Shown: positions 46,793-59,160 of the stretch, one piece after another | How positions within the stretch are numbered: position 1 is the stretch's first letter | Layout of the letters: the number at the start of each line of letters is the position of its first letter | Source: Mactra quadrangularis | Taxonomy: Eukaryota; Mollusca; Bivalvia; Venerida; Mactridae | Direction of reading: 5' to 3' | Assembly (NCBI GenBank): GCA_025267735.1 | Contig: CM046301.1 | Span: 52,285,872-52,349,871, forward strand | DNA length: 64,000 nt | Notes under the pieces: model-generated | What the model was told of the DNA's origin: nothing | The model's input: only the letters and a program-made list of their open reading frames with translations | Database searches by the model: none | Position numbers and translations under genes: made by a program

Positions 46793-49700
46793 ATGGCTGC
46801 GCTCGTGGTACACCGTGTGAGTGGAATCTCTTACAAACATTTAACTAAAATTCTAGCATGTCAGTTATCACAACTTACATACTGTCGAAAGAAACATTTT
46901 TTCTCTATAAATAATTTACATGCGCATGAAATCGTCGCTGTAAAAGATTTTTCATTGACGAATTTGAAGCGTTTCAGTACAGTTCAGACAAACCCGGCTG
47001 ATGACACAAACTCTGGCAAACAAGAAAGTCACGATGGAAAATCTGAAGGGGCTGACGGGAAGAAGAAACGCGATATCAAGATGATTGTGGTGTATGTGGC
47101 AATGGCTAGTTTAGTGTTATCATGTATAATACTTGTAGCTGAAACAGGTATGTTGTCATTCCCAGTTTCTTACTGCTATGGATGACCTTCATTTGTTTAC
47201 AGAATCTTAAGTTAGGGCTTCAGTCAGCTATTCTGATTTCAACCTTGTGTTCTTCAACTCTGTCTTTTTTAAATGGGCTATCTGAATGTGTTGTCATTGC
47301 AAACGTTTCTATTTAAAACTTACACTTGATTCCAGTATTTAAATTTCTTCATTGCTATATGTCAGGTTGAAAATCAATAATACAGTACAGATTTACATAA
47401 CTAGTGTGTTACCTAAAGCTCGCTAATGGCCAGTCTTTGACCTCGCTGTTAGCGATTCAAAGTAAATGTCTAAACTCACAGTTTGTTAAGTAAACTAAAT
47501 TTCTTTTAAATTTTAAGCCAACTGAAAACTAGAAATACTTAAATTAACTAGTGTGAATGGGACCGGGACAACTCAACCCGAATCCAACTCAACCCGGGAC
47601 AACTCAACCCGTAAGCTGGGACAACTCAACCGTAAGCCGGGACAACTCAACCGGTGGACAGCTCAACCTGTGGACAACTCAACCCGTATGATATATAACT
47701 AGTTATTCGTCCAAAATAATATGTTTAAATAATTAAATTTGATATTGAGATCAAATTTAGCGCTAATTAAATTTTTTAAAGTATGAAAATAAGGATGAAA
47801 ATACAATAATGCAATTTAAGATCTTTAAGAATGGCTAATTCTATGAGTAAGTAATTAAATTACTGTTCATCGATCTGTGATTAAAATTATATTGTTATCG
47901 TTTTCAGCAGTTATAAAAAGTTTTTTACTTATATTTAGAATATTGATAACCTCTGGGTACAAGAATAAATATACAAATACGTTACAATAGTAGATCATGA
48001 TTTTGTTGAACATATTTTACGTGTCCATTTTAAGAAGTATAAAGTTTCAATCTATTTTATTTAAGGACGTTCTGTTAAGGTTTTGATGTTCAATTCTATT
48101 TTGTTTATCTCATATCACACAATTTTACACTCATTTAAAAGATTAATTCCAAACTAATGTTCAATAATGGGTTAAACATGTGCTGAGTCTTACAGTATAT
48201 GAGTACTACATATTTTGTATACAATAAATACAACACAATACCAAATATTACCTGTACTTTATTCACAAATATCTTCCATTCTTGATGGAAATATATTTAA
48301 TTTCACTTTTTATTGTTAATACATATTTTTATGATAAAAAACTAATTAGATTATATATCAAACTATCATAATATATTTTACGGGTTGAGTTGTCCACGGG
48401 TTGAGTTGTACCGGACCCGTGTGTATGAGTGATGTCTAATTGTGAACAACAATAGGAAGATACTACTGCCACTTGCACATGTATATGATATTGATGAAGT
48501 GGAATTTACTTACCAAGTTTATACATGAAGTTCCCTCCTTGAAAACCTTTCATAACTTTACATTATTTTTTGCAGGCAAACCATTGAGAGATTTTGATGG
48601 AAATGTGGTAAGTAATTTAAGCAAAAAATTTAAATGCTTAATTTCATACTGTCAGTAATTTTACACCTATTGAGCAAGTTTCGGGTAATATACTTAAGTT
48701 TTACTTGTTCAAATCATTTAAGTGAGTGCATCAGACAAATTTAGCAGTTCAAGATTTACTGTGGTATTTTAAATTGATCATAAAATGATGAATATTCATT
48801 TTTATTTCAGATCGAGGATGAATACAGTAAAAGTAAGTATGAGACAAATCTACAATTAAACATTTTGAAGGTCAATTGCAGTAAGTTATTACCAGTCACT
48901 GCGAAAATCAACAGTTAATTACTGGACAAGTAGGTCCTGTGAAGATCATAATTTTACAGGACCAAATCAAGTCTTACAGGACTGGAGAAATTTGACATAT
49001 TTTGATAAATTGAAAACTATGTGGATAAGATCAAGTTTTGTGCTGAACAGTCCTTCCTGTAAACCTGCAGATCTAGATATCCTGATATTATCTGGGACAC
49101 CTGGGTAACAATTTAATTGGATGGCATGATCATTTATAAGTATGTTGTACTAAATTACTGAGAAATTTACAAAAACATTTATTTTGGGTTGTTAGACTAT
49201 CAGTGTAATTATGTTTTTATATATACATTTGAAATTTATGTGGTAAAATCTGTAAGTTACAGCTTAATTCACTTATAATACATAACTATTTTTTTTTTAG
49301 GTAATATACTCTATGCTTATTTAATGAGAACATACAGAGAAATATTCTTCCAAGTAAAGGTTAGTATTTTATGTTATAGTCTCCATGATTACAGTAGATA
49401 TACCTGACATCTAGTCTAGTGAAATTGCTAATTAAAGGGGCCCAATGAACATTTAATGGGCCAAAACTAGAACGGACGCAGTCACAGTCTATTTTGTATA
49501 TGACTCAATTCTGTCAGAAGCATTTTATTAATTGATATTAGTTGTTAATTTAAAGGTAGTCTTTAGTGAATTGAGTTCATAAAAGATGGATAAATCTTCA
49601 CTACAAACAGACAAGATATACGTACACTTGTATTTATGATTTCAGGTAACTAAAGAACCATCCAGACCTGTATTGTTACCAGAACCATTATCATATCCTT

Positions 49701-52700
49701 ATATACAACCACCATATACACTAGTTCTAGAACTAACTGATGTATTAGTACATCCAGAATGGACAGTAAGTACTACAGTTGTTTAAGTCTTTATCTGTAA
49801 TTAAATTTATTGAGTTTTCATCTTGTGAAGAATAATAATTATCACAACATTCAGCCTGAAGCACTTAATCTTGATCTTAGTTCTACATTAAAAATCTTGT
49901 TGAGTGAGACCAAGGCTCATCACTGATTTTAAAAGTAGTATCTCCGTTTGTACAAGCAGCTATTTACAATACTTGACCGAATCAAATGTTTACCAGCAGC
50001 AACACATTGCCCAAACCCAAGTATAGGTCATAGGACGACCTTTAATTTCATGTTTTTGGAATTAAAAAATAACTATTTGCTTATTCAATACATTACTGCT
50101 GGTAATTGATGACAGATTGAAACTTAATTGATACAGATGTTTTAAATGCTTTGCAATGTTAAGTTATAGAATTTAAAGAATACAGAAATAACCCATACAA
50201 ATTGAAATACAGGTTTTGATGTTACCTCCCTTCTTACCACAGAGTTTAAATTAAAATGAATTTGAGGTCGAGATAGATAAGATTAAATCCTGAGCTAATT
50301 ATACCCCCGCTTCGAAGAAGAGGGGGGTATACTGTTTTACCCTTGTCCGTGCGTCCGTCCGTTACAAAATTTCCGTTGCAGTTTTCTCAGCAACTATAAC
50401 ATGCAGCAGCCTAATACTTTGCATATTGCTTCATCCCATAGTCCCATGTGGTGTAAAGCGATTTCATGCTCCTTGCTCATCTACTTCCTGTTTGTCGCAT
50501 ATTTTTAGATTTTTGCGGGGGTATCACTAGTGAGCATTAGCTCACAGATTTACTTGTTTTTGTCTGCCACATCCTATTACAATATAAAATTATCATGGAA
50601 CTAAATCAATAAGATATACTATATAAAGATAAAATGTATGTTATTATTTTCAGTATAAAACTGGTTGGAGATTTAAGAAACGACCTGGTGTAGATTATTT
50701 TTTAAAAGCTGTAGGTCCACCTACATTTGAAGTAGTTATATACACAAAGGAGTCAGGAATGGTAAGGTTAATTCATTTTAGGTAGAATCCCCTAATATGT
50801 ATCTGTTTATTCCCCTAACTATATTTATTATACCCCCGCTTCGAAGAAGAGGGGGGTATACTGTTTTACTCTCGTCCGTGCGTGCGTGTGTGCGTCCGTC
50901 CGTCCGTTACAAAATTTCTGTCGCAGTTTTCTCAGCAACTATAACATGCAGCAGCCTTATACTTTGCATATTGCTTCATCCCATAGTCCCATGTGGTGTA
51001 AAGGGATTTTATGCTACTTGCTCATCTACTTCCTGTTTGTCGCATATTTTTAGATTTTTGCGGGGGTATCACTAGTGAGCATTAGCTCACAGATTTACTT
51101 GTTATCTCAGAAAATTACTTCTAGGTAACTTGTTTATTGTACATTGTTTTTCTAATGTATACTCCAGTGTCCATATTTCGTCATCCTAAGGATTTAAAGG
51201 GAAATAAGTAAAAACACAATGAATAGATAATTGCAACTGCTAATTTGCACTTGAAACTTGAGCGTTAAATACTATACATGGAATCATTTTTCTCACGGAA
51301 ACTCACATGCACCTGTTGAAATTTCACAGTATCTCAACCAAAAATAAAAACAGTGACGAAATTAAAACAGGGACGAAAATAGGACCTTGGATGATATTCA
51401 CCATGTCAGATTTTAAAGTTAGTGTAAACCCTGTATATTATTTTTATGGACAAATAAAGTACACTATTTTTATATCAAAGGGAGATAATAACCCACGTCT
51501 ATTAATAATTTTAATAACTGTAAATTGGCATTTGAATACCATGATTAAATAGTTACAAAACTTTTTTTCCATTCATTTCATCATCTAATTCTGTTTGTGT
51601 GAATTAGATTTATAAAACAAAATTGCTGAAATATTAATGATAAAGGCTAATAAAATACATGTAACATATTTCATGTTAACAGGCTGGTTGATATCTTTGC
51701 CCTTTACTCTATATATGTAGTAATACTAATTAAGGCTTGTGCTTGAGAAAACTAAAGGCAATGACTAGAATTTTTTGACTTAGTTACAAATTCTATATGA
51801 TATTATTAATATGATTTCAGACAGCAGATCCTATAGTAACAAAGATAGATCCAGAAAATTATATAATGTATAGATTATATAGAGATGCTACAAGATATGA
51901 AAATGCTGTACATATAAAGGTAATGTTCTTTTTCTTACCTCGTACAGAATACTCGTTTTTCATTGGCCGAGAGCGGTCACGTGCTGACCATGTATTATCC
52001 CATATTAGGTCAGTAGATTCTAATATCCAGTCAGTAACAAAATTTATTTAAAATTGGGGGTACTCGGTAAGATAAATTCGTTACACAGTCAGTTACTGAC
52101 CGGATACGGTGTGATACCGGGTCAGTGAATAAATATTGGGCTTGAGCTACGCTCTCACCCAATATTAATTTACTGACCCGGTATCACACCGTATCCGGTC
52201 AGTAACTGACTGTGTAACTAATAATATGAAACCCTGTTGTTATAATAAGGGCTGGATCAGTACATGTATGTTCTACACTGGGAACTTTACCATAAAACCA
52301 CAAACATTCTTATAGCACCCAGCTGGTTTTATTGATTTTGAACGAAACCTAAATTTTCTGTTCTAACTTGAATGAAATTTGATTTGAAAATTAAGACCAC
52401 CACTGATATTCAAAACTTGCTGAGGGTCTTTTTTGTTTATGACAATACCATACATTTTGGATCCAATATTTGAAAATAATTTTTCCCAAATATTTTTTCA
52501 TATTCCAAATCTAATGTGTATTCCATGCATTAAATCTTTTTCATCCAAAAGAGCCACTCTTAGCTGCCTGGAGGATGTCAGCAAGACAATATGTTAAAAA
52601 TGTCTTCATGTAGAATAAGCAAGATGCCAAATTTTTGTCTGCAGAAATATTACAAAATTTCATAATTTAAAGAAGCAGAACTTGGCACCTACAGAGGTTC

Positions 52701-54215
52701 AAGTTATTTTGTTAAGACATTTACTACATGTACTGGTATTTGATGTTGTTTTTTACTTCAGGATTTAAATTGTTTAAACCGTGATTTATCTCGTGTTATA
52801 ATGATAGATTGGAATGAACAAGCTTATCAACTAAATCCTGATAATGGTTTTAAATTAAAGAAATGGACCGGAGAAATGAATGATACAGCCCTAGGAGAAT
52901 TAGCTGGATTTTTAACTGGTAAAATTTTTATCCTTTTTTATGTATGAACATCTGTTCTGAACTAGTTCTAAAGGTCAGGATTTTGAAACCCAAGGGATCT
53001 TTTCCAATGTAAAGCTGCTGTTACTGTCCTGTATCAATGATTTCTAGACACCCTGTCAGTTGACAGAAATGTGAAGCAATAGCGGTACACTTCTAAAATC
53101 ATGAAACTTTTACCATGGAATTCATAATATTGTTTACATAGAAATTAATAATCAAATTAATAACCTTAATCTTATGAAGCGAGCGTGACTGAGTGGTTCT
53201 TAAGATAGATTAGTAATATGGATAGCCAGCTCTGCGTTGGTCTGAATCCCATCCCAAACCTACCTCGTAGTTTCTTTGAGTTAGAAACTTAATCCTTGTA
53301 GCTCAGTACTAGAGGACCAGGAAGGGGACTCTAAAGTGACCAATCTCAGTTGTAAAAACTTGTTTCATAATGGAGCTAAAATAAATAGTATAAACTAAAT
53401 ACCCATATAATGCTTGTAAATGTCATTCATCAGTGTCATATTCTATCTCTACAGCTATTGCAGCCAGTAAAGTAGATGATGTTAGACCTGTATTAAAATA
53501 TTATAGTGAATTTGATGATCCATTAGCTAAATTCCATGAAAATCAAAAGGCGTTAAAGGTAAGATCAGTTTGATGGGTCAGCCTACAACCTTATCCTGTT
53601 TTATTTAGATCTAGTTAGATCATTTATAATAAATGCTTACATAGAAATGAAATAAGTGCTCACTTACTAGTATCCATCTTTTTTAAAAATGGGCTCATTG
53701 TTTGGTAAACCTAAACTTAAATAGTGAAATGGTTTGACATGTTTTTTTGCATGTTTCAAATGCATGTTATATTTTTAATGGCTTCTTAGTTTTAAGACAG
53801 TTTTTATTCCTGATAAAAATTTATATATCTTCATATAGGTACTTTAAGCTGGTAAAACTAACATACATATTTATCATTTGTTGATATTTGTGGAAATTTT
53901 GTCGTCAGACACAAATAACTGTTTAATTTTCTGTAAAGTGTTGAATGACCTAACTCTATATGGGTATGTAAGTATCGCCCGAACATTGAATATACAATAA
54001 CCCTTAGATTGACATTCTGACTTGCCACCACTTTCGCTGATTAGAGTTTGGACTAAGTATTGTTGACAAGGATGAAAACATGGCTGGTGATTGGATGGAA
54101 TAAAATGTGAATCTTTGTTTTATGTTTGCAGGATGAACAAGATCGACTAGCACAGTTACAACAACAAAAACAATCTAGTAATTTATCTGGAATATGGAGT
54201 AAATTTAGAAGATGA
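46793..54215 (+). CDS. TIMM50: Mitochondrial import inner membrane translocase subunit TIM50, 10 exons, 379 aa
   Basis: TIM50 is the receptor of the TIM23 complex: it takes presequence proteins from the TOM complex in the intermembrane space and helps keep the channel closed. Coding exons: 46793-47147, 48576-48607, 48811-48832, 49301-49359, 49646-49765, 50654-50761, 51821-51919, 52762-52918, 53455-53558 and 54132-54215, all phase-consistent (1140 nt). The N-terminus is basic with few acids, fitting a presequence. One membrane segment follows KKRD at about residues 97-115, then the intermembrane-space FCP1/NIF-like domain: '[19 protein letters not shown]' (177-195), '[14 protein letters not shown]', '[11 protein letters not shown]', '[10 protein letters not shown]' and '[17 protein letters not shown]'. 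The phosphatase DxDx(T/V) motif is replaced by LELTD, as in animal TIM50, so it is a non-catalytic domain. A Gln-rich tail ends 'SGIWSKFRR'. Human TIM50 is 353 aa. Exon 3 is only 22 nt. Confidence 0.97.
47559..48418. mobile_element. DNA transposon with tandem 'GGACAACTCAACCCG' ends and 8-bp TSD
   Basis: The left end GGGACCGGGACAACTCAACC starts about 130 bp of tandem 'gggacaactcaacccgtaag'-type units. The right end is two inverted units ending 'gttgtaccggaccc'. Flanks are gtgtgaat (47551-47558) and gtgtgtat (48419-48426), an 8-bp duplication with one change. The interior about 700 bp is AT-rich without an ORF. It fits a hAT-like or P-like non-autonomous element. It lies in TIMM50 intron 1. Confidence 0.85.
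50299..50560 (+). repeat. About 265-bp dispersed repeat, copy 1 (TIMM50 intron 5)
   Basis: It opens 'ttatacccccgcttcgaaga', contains 'catgcagcagcctaatactt' and 'cccatgtggtgtaaagcg', and closes 'gcgggggtatcactagtgag' and 'ctcacagatttacttgtt'. The subterminal ATACCCCCGC/GCGGGGGTAT pair is an inverted repeat. It is nearly identical to the copies at 50828 and 54741. Confidence 0.9.
50828..51102 (+). repeat. About 275-bp dispersed repeat, copy 2 (TIMM50 intron 6)
   Basis: Same element as at 50299 with few substitutions and a slightly longer 'cgtgcgtgcgtgtgtgcg' run. It is in the same orientation as the gene and only 270 bp from copy 1, with exon 6 between them. Confidence 0.9.
51925..52225. repeat. 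Repeat containing a 61-bp-arm palindrome (TIMM50 intron 7)
   Basis: The left arm (52080-52140) starts gttacacagtcagttactga and the right arm (52157-52217) ends tcagtaactgactgtgtaac. The arms match over 61 bp with two mismatches around a 16-bp loop 'cttgagctacgctctc'. The preceding 150 bp repeat the theme ('taggtcagtagattctaata', 'ccagtcagtaac') and probably belong to the same element. Confidence 0.9.
53178..53398 (+). mobile_element. tRNA-derived SINE, family 1, copy C (TIMM50 intron 8)
   Basis: The head is 'gcgtgactgagtggttctta', then 'atagccagctctgcgttggt', body 'aaacctacctcgtagtttct' and 'gctcagtactagaggacca', and tail 'gagctaaaataaatagtata'. It has the same layout as 12330. Confidence 0.85.
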
Positions 54216-54644
54216 AATAATAGTGTGTTACATAGTACTTTATAATAGTAAACAACTAAGTTTTTATACTTTCTTTGGGTCATGTCTTTAATGAAATAAC
54301 GCTTGCATACTGTGATTATTGTAGAAAGATGTTCAGTCTTAGCCTAAGCTATTCCTGTCCAATTTATTTTGTTGTATAGTTAATTGCAAAAATGTCAACT
54401 AGCCTGACTATGTGATGTTATTTTCACTAGCTCAAATTTATCAATTTTTGACTAATTTTTGGGCTAGTTGATTTAGGTGATTGAATATTTATTATCAAGG
54501 AGCTAGTTTAGATACATGAATTATATCAACTTTTTAAGGTTATTATGAATTTCAATGTGAAGTGCATTTAAGCAAACCCCGACTTATCCTATAGTTGTTA
54601 AATCCACAACAAACAATGGTTGGTTGATATAATGTAGTAATTTA

Positions 54645-54650
54645 AATAAA
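54645..54650 (+). promoter_or_regulatory. Candidate polyadenylation signal of TIMM50
   Basis: AATAAA about 430 bp after the TIMM50 stop and before the next repeat insertion. Other AATAAA words occur further on (about 56399), so the true 3' end is uncertain. Confidence 0.4.
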
Positions 54651-54740
54651 TAGATGTCTTTTAGTACACCATGATAGCTCTATGTATATTTTATGCCTAT
54701 GTTAATAATGTTAAACAAATGTTGAGTAAGCTTTTTCATT

Positions 54741-55018
54741 TTTATACCCCCGCTTCGAAGAAGAGGGGGGTATACTGTTTTACCCTTGTCCGTCCGTCTG
54801 TGCGTCCATCCGTCCGTCCGTTACAAAATTTCCGTCGCAGTTTTCTCAGCAACTATAACATGCAGCAGCCTAATACTTTGCATATTGCTTCATCCCATAG
54901 TCCCATGTGGTGTAAAGCGATTTCATGCTCCTTGCTCATCTACTTCCTGTTTGTCGCATATTTTTAGATTTTTGCGGGGGTATCACTAGTGAGCATTAGC
55001 TCACAGATTTACTTGTTT
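54741..55018 (+). repeat. About 275-bp dispersed repeat, copy 3 (downstream of TIMM50)
   Basis: Nearly identical to the copies at 50299 and 50828, from 'ttatacccccgcttcgaaga' to 'ctcacagatttacttgtt', in the same orientation. Confidence 0.9.
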
Positions 55019-55019
55019 T

Positions 55020-56955
55020 TCATTAAATTTGAAGATTAAATATTATTACAACATCAGAATAGCTTGAGCTCATTTTTCTGCTGTAGTCATTTGTTAAATA
55101 GTTTCAGCCTTAATTTACATTTTTACATTCAAAGGTTATTATTACTTGCCCAAAATATTTCACTTGTTCAAATCTTAGGTTAGTTCAAGAGGGTCAATTC
55201 CTAACTTATTGAAAGAGTTCCTTTAAGACTAAAAGTTTACAAGATGGCATTTATTTATGAAAACAAGTCTCTCTAGTCTATCAGAAACTTGATGTTCCAA
55301 TATTCTAGTCTTGATGTTTTCTCAAATCTCAAGGTTCTTAATGTGAACTTTACTGTTTTAGGCAAATTCTGATATTATTTGATTACATAACTTTTCATGT
55401 ACCCCTAACATTGATAATGTTGTTGGATGGAATTCATATGTATACATCAAAACTTGTTGATTTATAGTGAGACAAAACAGATATTCATAGATGGATTAGA
55501 ATCATTTTATAAGGCCCAAAATTGAGACAAAAATAATTTAATACACATCTTGAATGTGTACTGGAGCTAATTTATGTAATTCAACACATAACTATAATAA
55601 TGTTTATTATATGCTATACACAATATAATAACAAAAACAAACTATGTATTTTTCACTATTCTGTGGTTATTAGAATGTTGTACCTAGTATGAAGATTGAT
55701 AAATTTTGGAATTTGTGTGACCATCAGTTATAGATTTATACCCTTTAAAGTGTGTTCTTGGATTAAGGTTCTATACGATGTTTTACCTCACTTTTCACCA
55801 AGTCTTCCAAGATGTCAACATTTCCACTCTTTATGCTTGTAGAAACTTAAATAATCTTACATTATAATAGCTAATGGTATCCATTAGTTTTACTTGTACA
55901 CTGTATGAATTTAATATTTTATAGTATAATTGAACATTGTTGTAGTCTGGCAAATTAACGAAGTCTCAAAGAATAATAAAATCTCTAATTGGTTTGATGT
56001 AAGCTGAAACTTCAACTTTGATACAAAATAATTATTTGCCTCTAAATCAGCTTGAAAATGTATCCCCATCTTGAATTGTGGCCGGTTTCCTAATGATATT
56101 GCTAGCAAACGCTTGTCCCTGGTACCCACTAGTTGATACCACATACTTATAACCTTTGGTGTAAGAAGAGTACCAGAGAAGTGCTAGCTAACTCTATTCT
56201 AAGCTAACTGACCTAATGATTCAAACACAGCAGAATATGATACAAATGTCAATGAGGACTAGTTAAATCTTCCCAGACTATATACCTTGATTTATGTTGT
56301 AGTATGAACTGTATAATAGTTTAGTATTGTACAAATGTTTTATAATTGTTCATATTTACAAGCAAGTATGATTGTTAAGATTGTGAACAAAATAAGTAAT
56401 AAATTTGTAATTTTAATATGTAACAAATATGTTGGTTTCTTTTTATCTTGTATAACTAGGAACCAAGCAGGTCTGTATTATCACTGGTCTTGAGACATAT
56501 ATTAGTCGTAAATCCTTCTTACTTGTATTGTAATAATATCGTAAGGTATTTGATAATACACTGCCCTGGTATCAAGTCTATTTTAGACATAGTCTAGTAT
56601 TCTTTATAAGTGAAAATAAAAAATTCAGCCCTTACATGGTAAGACCTTTCTAAGGTTCCATAATCAGGAACTTTAGGACTAGAGCTTATGAAATTCCACC
56701 ATGATCTGGTTTCAACACATGAAATTTGTGAATATGTTGATGATGGGAAACTAAGTAGACTCTGAACCAACAAGATTAAACCCTAAATTGCTCCGCTTGC
56801 ATACTCGCTCAGTTTACATCTGACAAGCTCACAGTATTGCTCACATTCAGCTAACCATAATAATATTCATGACATAACTCACAACCTCACTTCATCTAAT
56901 TACAGCCGGTGAATGAGAGGCACCATCAAATGGCTTCAAAACCAAATCTAAAAAC
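55020..56955. other. Non-coding stretch downstream of TIMM50
   Basis: No gene is recognised. The minus-strand open frame at 55911-56144 has no domain or good splice context. Confidence 0.4.
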
Positions 56956-56959
56956 AAAA

Positions 56960-57180
56960 AAATCTGATGCTACTGTGTAAGCTAATCGGTAGCATACAAG
57001 ACTTTGATCCTTGGGTTGTGGGTTCAATTCCCAGGCAGAGCATACTTTAGTGGAGCTTGGCCATGAAATAATTTCTAAAGCTGTTCTTCTTCCTACCACT
57101 GATACTAAATCATGTAGGACAGTTGTCAAACAAGGACTGATGTATGTGCTTGCTGGTTTACAATTAAATCCAGAGATTTA
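56960..57180 (+). mobile_element. tRNA-derived SINE (third family)
   Basis: 'gtgtaagctaatcggtagca' (A-box side) and 'tgtgggttcaattcccagg' (B box) lie about 30 bp apart, followed by 'ttagtggagcttggccatga' and 'cttcctaccactgatac'. Body phrases recur in fragments at 3300-3470 and 60170-60240. Confidence 0.65.
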
Positions 57181-57463
57181 GCCTTTTCATGATGACTACA
57201 AATGTTGAGTAGGTTGACTGATTACCCTGATATAACCTATAAAATGTGTTGCTATGGTGATAAACCCGACAAAAAAATCACTAGAACTCCCTCGCTCAAC
57301 ATAATGAAATAAATATGACAAAGTTAATGTTAACATTAAGATTTTATTAAACTAATTATAATTTCAACATTTTACAACTTTTACATGAGAAAATGACACT
57401 ATAGAATAAAACAATGAGTTGTTTACTGATAAAAATACTAAGAATCATTTCTATCTTAACATT

Positions 57464-57781
57464 TCAACAAAGAAATGATTTTACTAAATAAAACTTTACT
57501 ATGAGATCATAATAGTTTGAGACAAATAATTTCTTCTTATTTGTATAAACATTTTTGAAATTGCGATATATTGGATCATAATAAGCCTGTGATGGCTTTG
57601 TACCCTGTAATGACATTGAACTTAAGGGAGCTAAATTGGTCACAGTAACTTCAAACATTAAGATCGTTCTGATAAAAATAAATAGCGCAAACAACAACAT
57701 AAAAATTAGTCTTAAAGCCTGGTACCAACTCTTTGATATATTATATGGTGTACGGTTCCCATGAATGAAATCAAGTATTAT
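57464..57781 (-). other. Weak candidate terminal exon
   Basis: After an acceptor-like 'atggttag' the minus strand stays open for 105 codons to TGA at 57464. It reads 'GNRTPYNISKSWYQALRL', a hydrophobic stretch, 'TNLAPLSSMSLQGTKPSQAY', 'YDPIYRNF' and a lysine-rich end. The non-hydrophobic part looks more coding-like than usual AT-rich frames, but no partner exon or family was identified. Chance is a real alternative. Confidence 0.2.
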
Positions 57782-57984
57782 CTAACCATAATCACGGAAA
57801 CAATCCAAATACAACAATTACTAGACTCATTAATTGGTAAATATAAGCTCTCTGATGATGGCTATCTATAGGAAAATATAATTCATATTGTAAGTGGCCA
57901 CACTTATGTATTATATTTCTTATCAGGCATGTTTCTGCAAAAAAGTACAAAGAGAAAATTTGTTCAATTTTTCTTATCAATTTT

Positions 57985-58360
57985 ATATTAATTGCTGTGC
58001 TTTTAGCTTCTGTGCAGGATTAAAAAAATATTCTGTTTGAGGTAGGATTCTTTTATATTATTTTAATTAAGTTGAGGTAGAATATCCCTGATGCTGATTT
58101 AGAGTCCTTCATTACAAAGCATACTTATTTCATTCATTACATCAAGTTAATCACTTTGCATGGATTAGATTTATACAACGACATTCTGACAATGTTCAAC
58201 TAAGAAACCAGTTTTCTGAGAAATAGAGTAAATAAACACAATATTGAATTGGGGGAGTTCTACCTTAAATCCAAACAAATCATGAATGAATTTTACATGT
58301 ACCGTAGTTAAATTGCAGTGAGTATGAGGTACTGAAAATCATGTAGTTACAGTTAAATTT
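57985..58360. other. Non-coding stretch
   Basis: No feature is recognised. Confidence 0.3.
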
Positions 58361-58362
58361 CA

Positions 58363-58420
58363 TTCAACTGTCAGTGGGTATACGTTTACCAGGCTGATTT
58401 AAATACTTGATATTTGTTAA
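58363..58420 (+). repeat. Solo end related to the 59161 MITE
   Basis: 'ttcattcaactgtcagtggg' and 'ctgatttaaatacttgat' match the inverted right end of the element at 59161-59322. Confidence 0.5.
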
Positions 58421-58689
58421 AGAATCCCTGATTTGTCTGTTAAATTATTAAATTGGCACTTAATTAATTTTCTGTTTGAAATCGTAACAAGTTCCTTTAT
58501 AAGCCTACTTGTCGCTCATATGAAATGACAAACACATTGTTTCTAAATATTTACACAATTACAAAGTAAGAGTTATTTGTAGGCTTAAATTTTGATCTAT
58601 GTAAAGTTCCAAATATGCAGAGTGCAAGCTCAATACTTTTCAACTTTAATACATTTATTTATTTTTATTGATTGTAAGTGCAGAGTACT

Positions 58690-58735
58690 GTAGTGAGTGG
58701 AAATACCTTCAGACGAGCTTCATCAGTCGATGCAA
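58690..58735 (-). ncRNA. Degraded hammerhead-like motif
   Basis: The minus strand reads GCATCGACTGATGAAGCTCG then 'tctgaaggtatttcc'. The CTGATGA box and first stem strand are present, but the GAAA box is not intact, so it would be inactive. Confidence 0.25.
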
Positions 58736-59160
58736 AGTTGGTCTAACTTAATGTAAATAAAGGAAGGATGTACATTAGTTTTGGGCTGAACCCTCAGGTT
58801 TCTCACTAAATATTCAAAGATATATCTTTTCATCACTCAAGCATGAAATTCAAAATATATTATATAATCAAAACAACAGATTTAATTATAATACAATCTT
58901 TTATATAAATTACAAAAACTCATAAAATTCAAATAAATTAACCATTAAGTTTTATAAGTAACATGCCGCAGGTAGCTATATATATTATTGTGATACATAA
59001 TGATAAATCTATGCTGTGGTAATAAAAACATATACTAGAGTAAATATACATTGTAAAACATGAGTTTGATAGTATTAAAGCCAACATTTAGAATCTGAAT
59101 TGTGGTCGAGTGAAAAGCCCCGATAGTTGTGTTATTTTTTCTTCATAATATTATATTGTT

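Noticed and set aside
50797..51075. Plus-strand frame '[20 protein letters not shown]'
   Set aside because: It is translation of the 270-bp dispersed repeat and recurs at 54786, so it is not a gene.
54053..54283. Minus-strand frame over the TIMM50 last exon
   Set aside because: Shadow of the plus-strand coding exon and its flank.
55911..56144. 77-codon minus-strand frame downstream of TIMM50
   Set aside because: No domain, no supporting splice sites, and no neighbouring exon on that strand.
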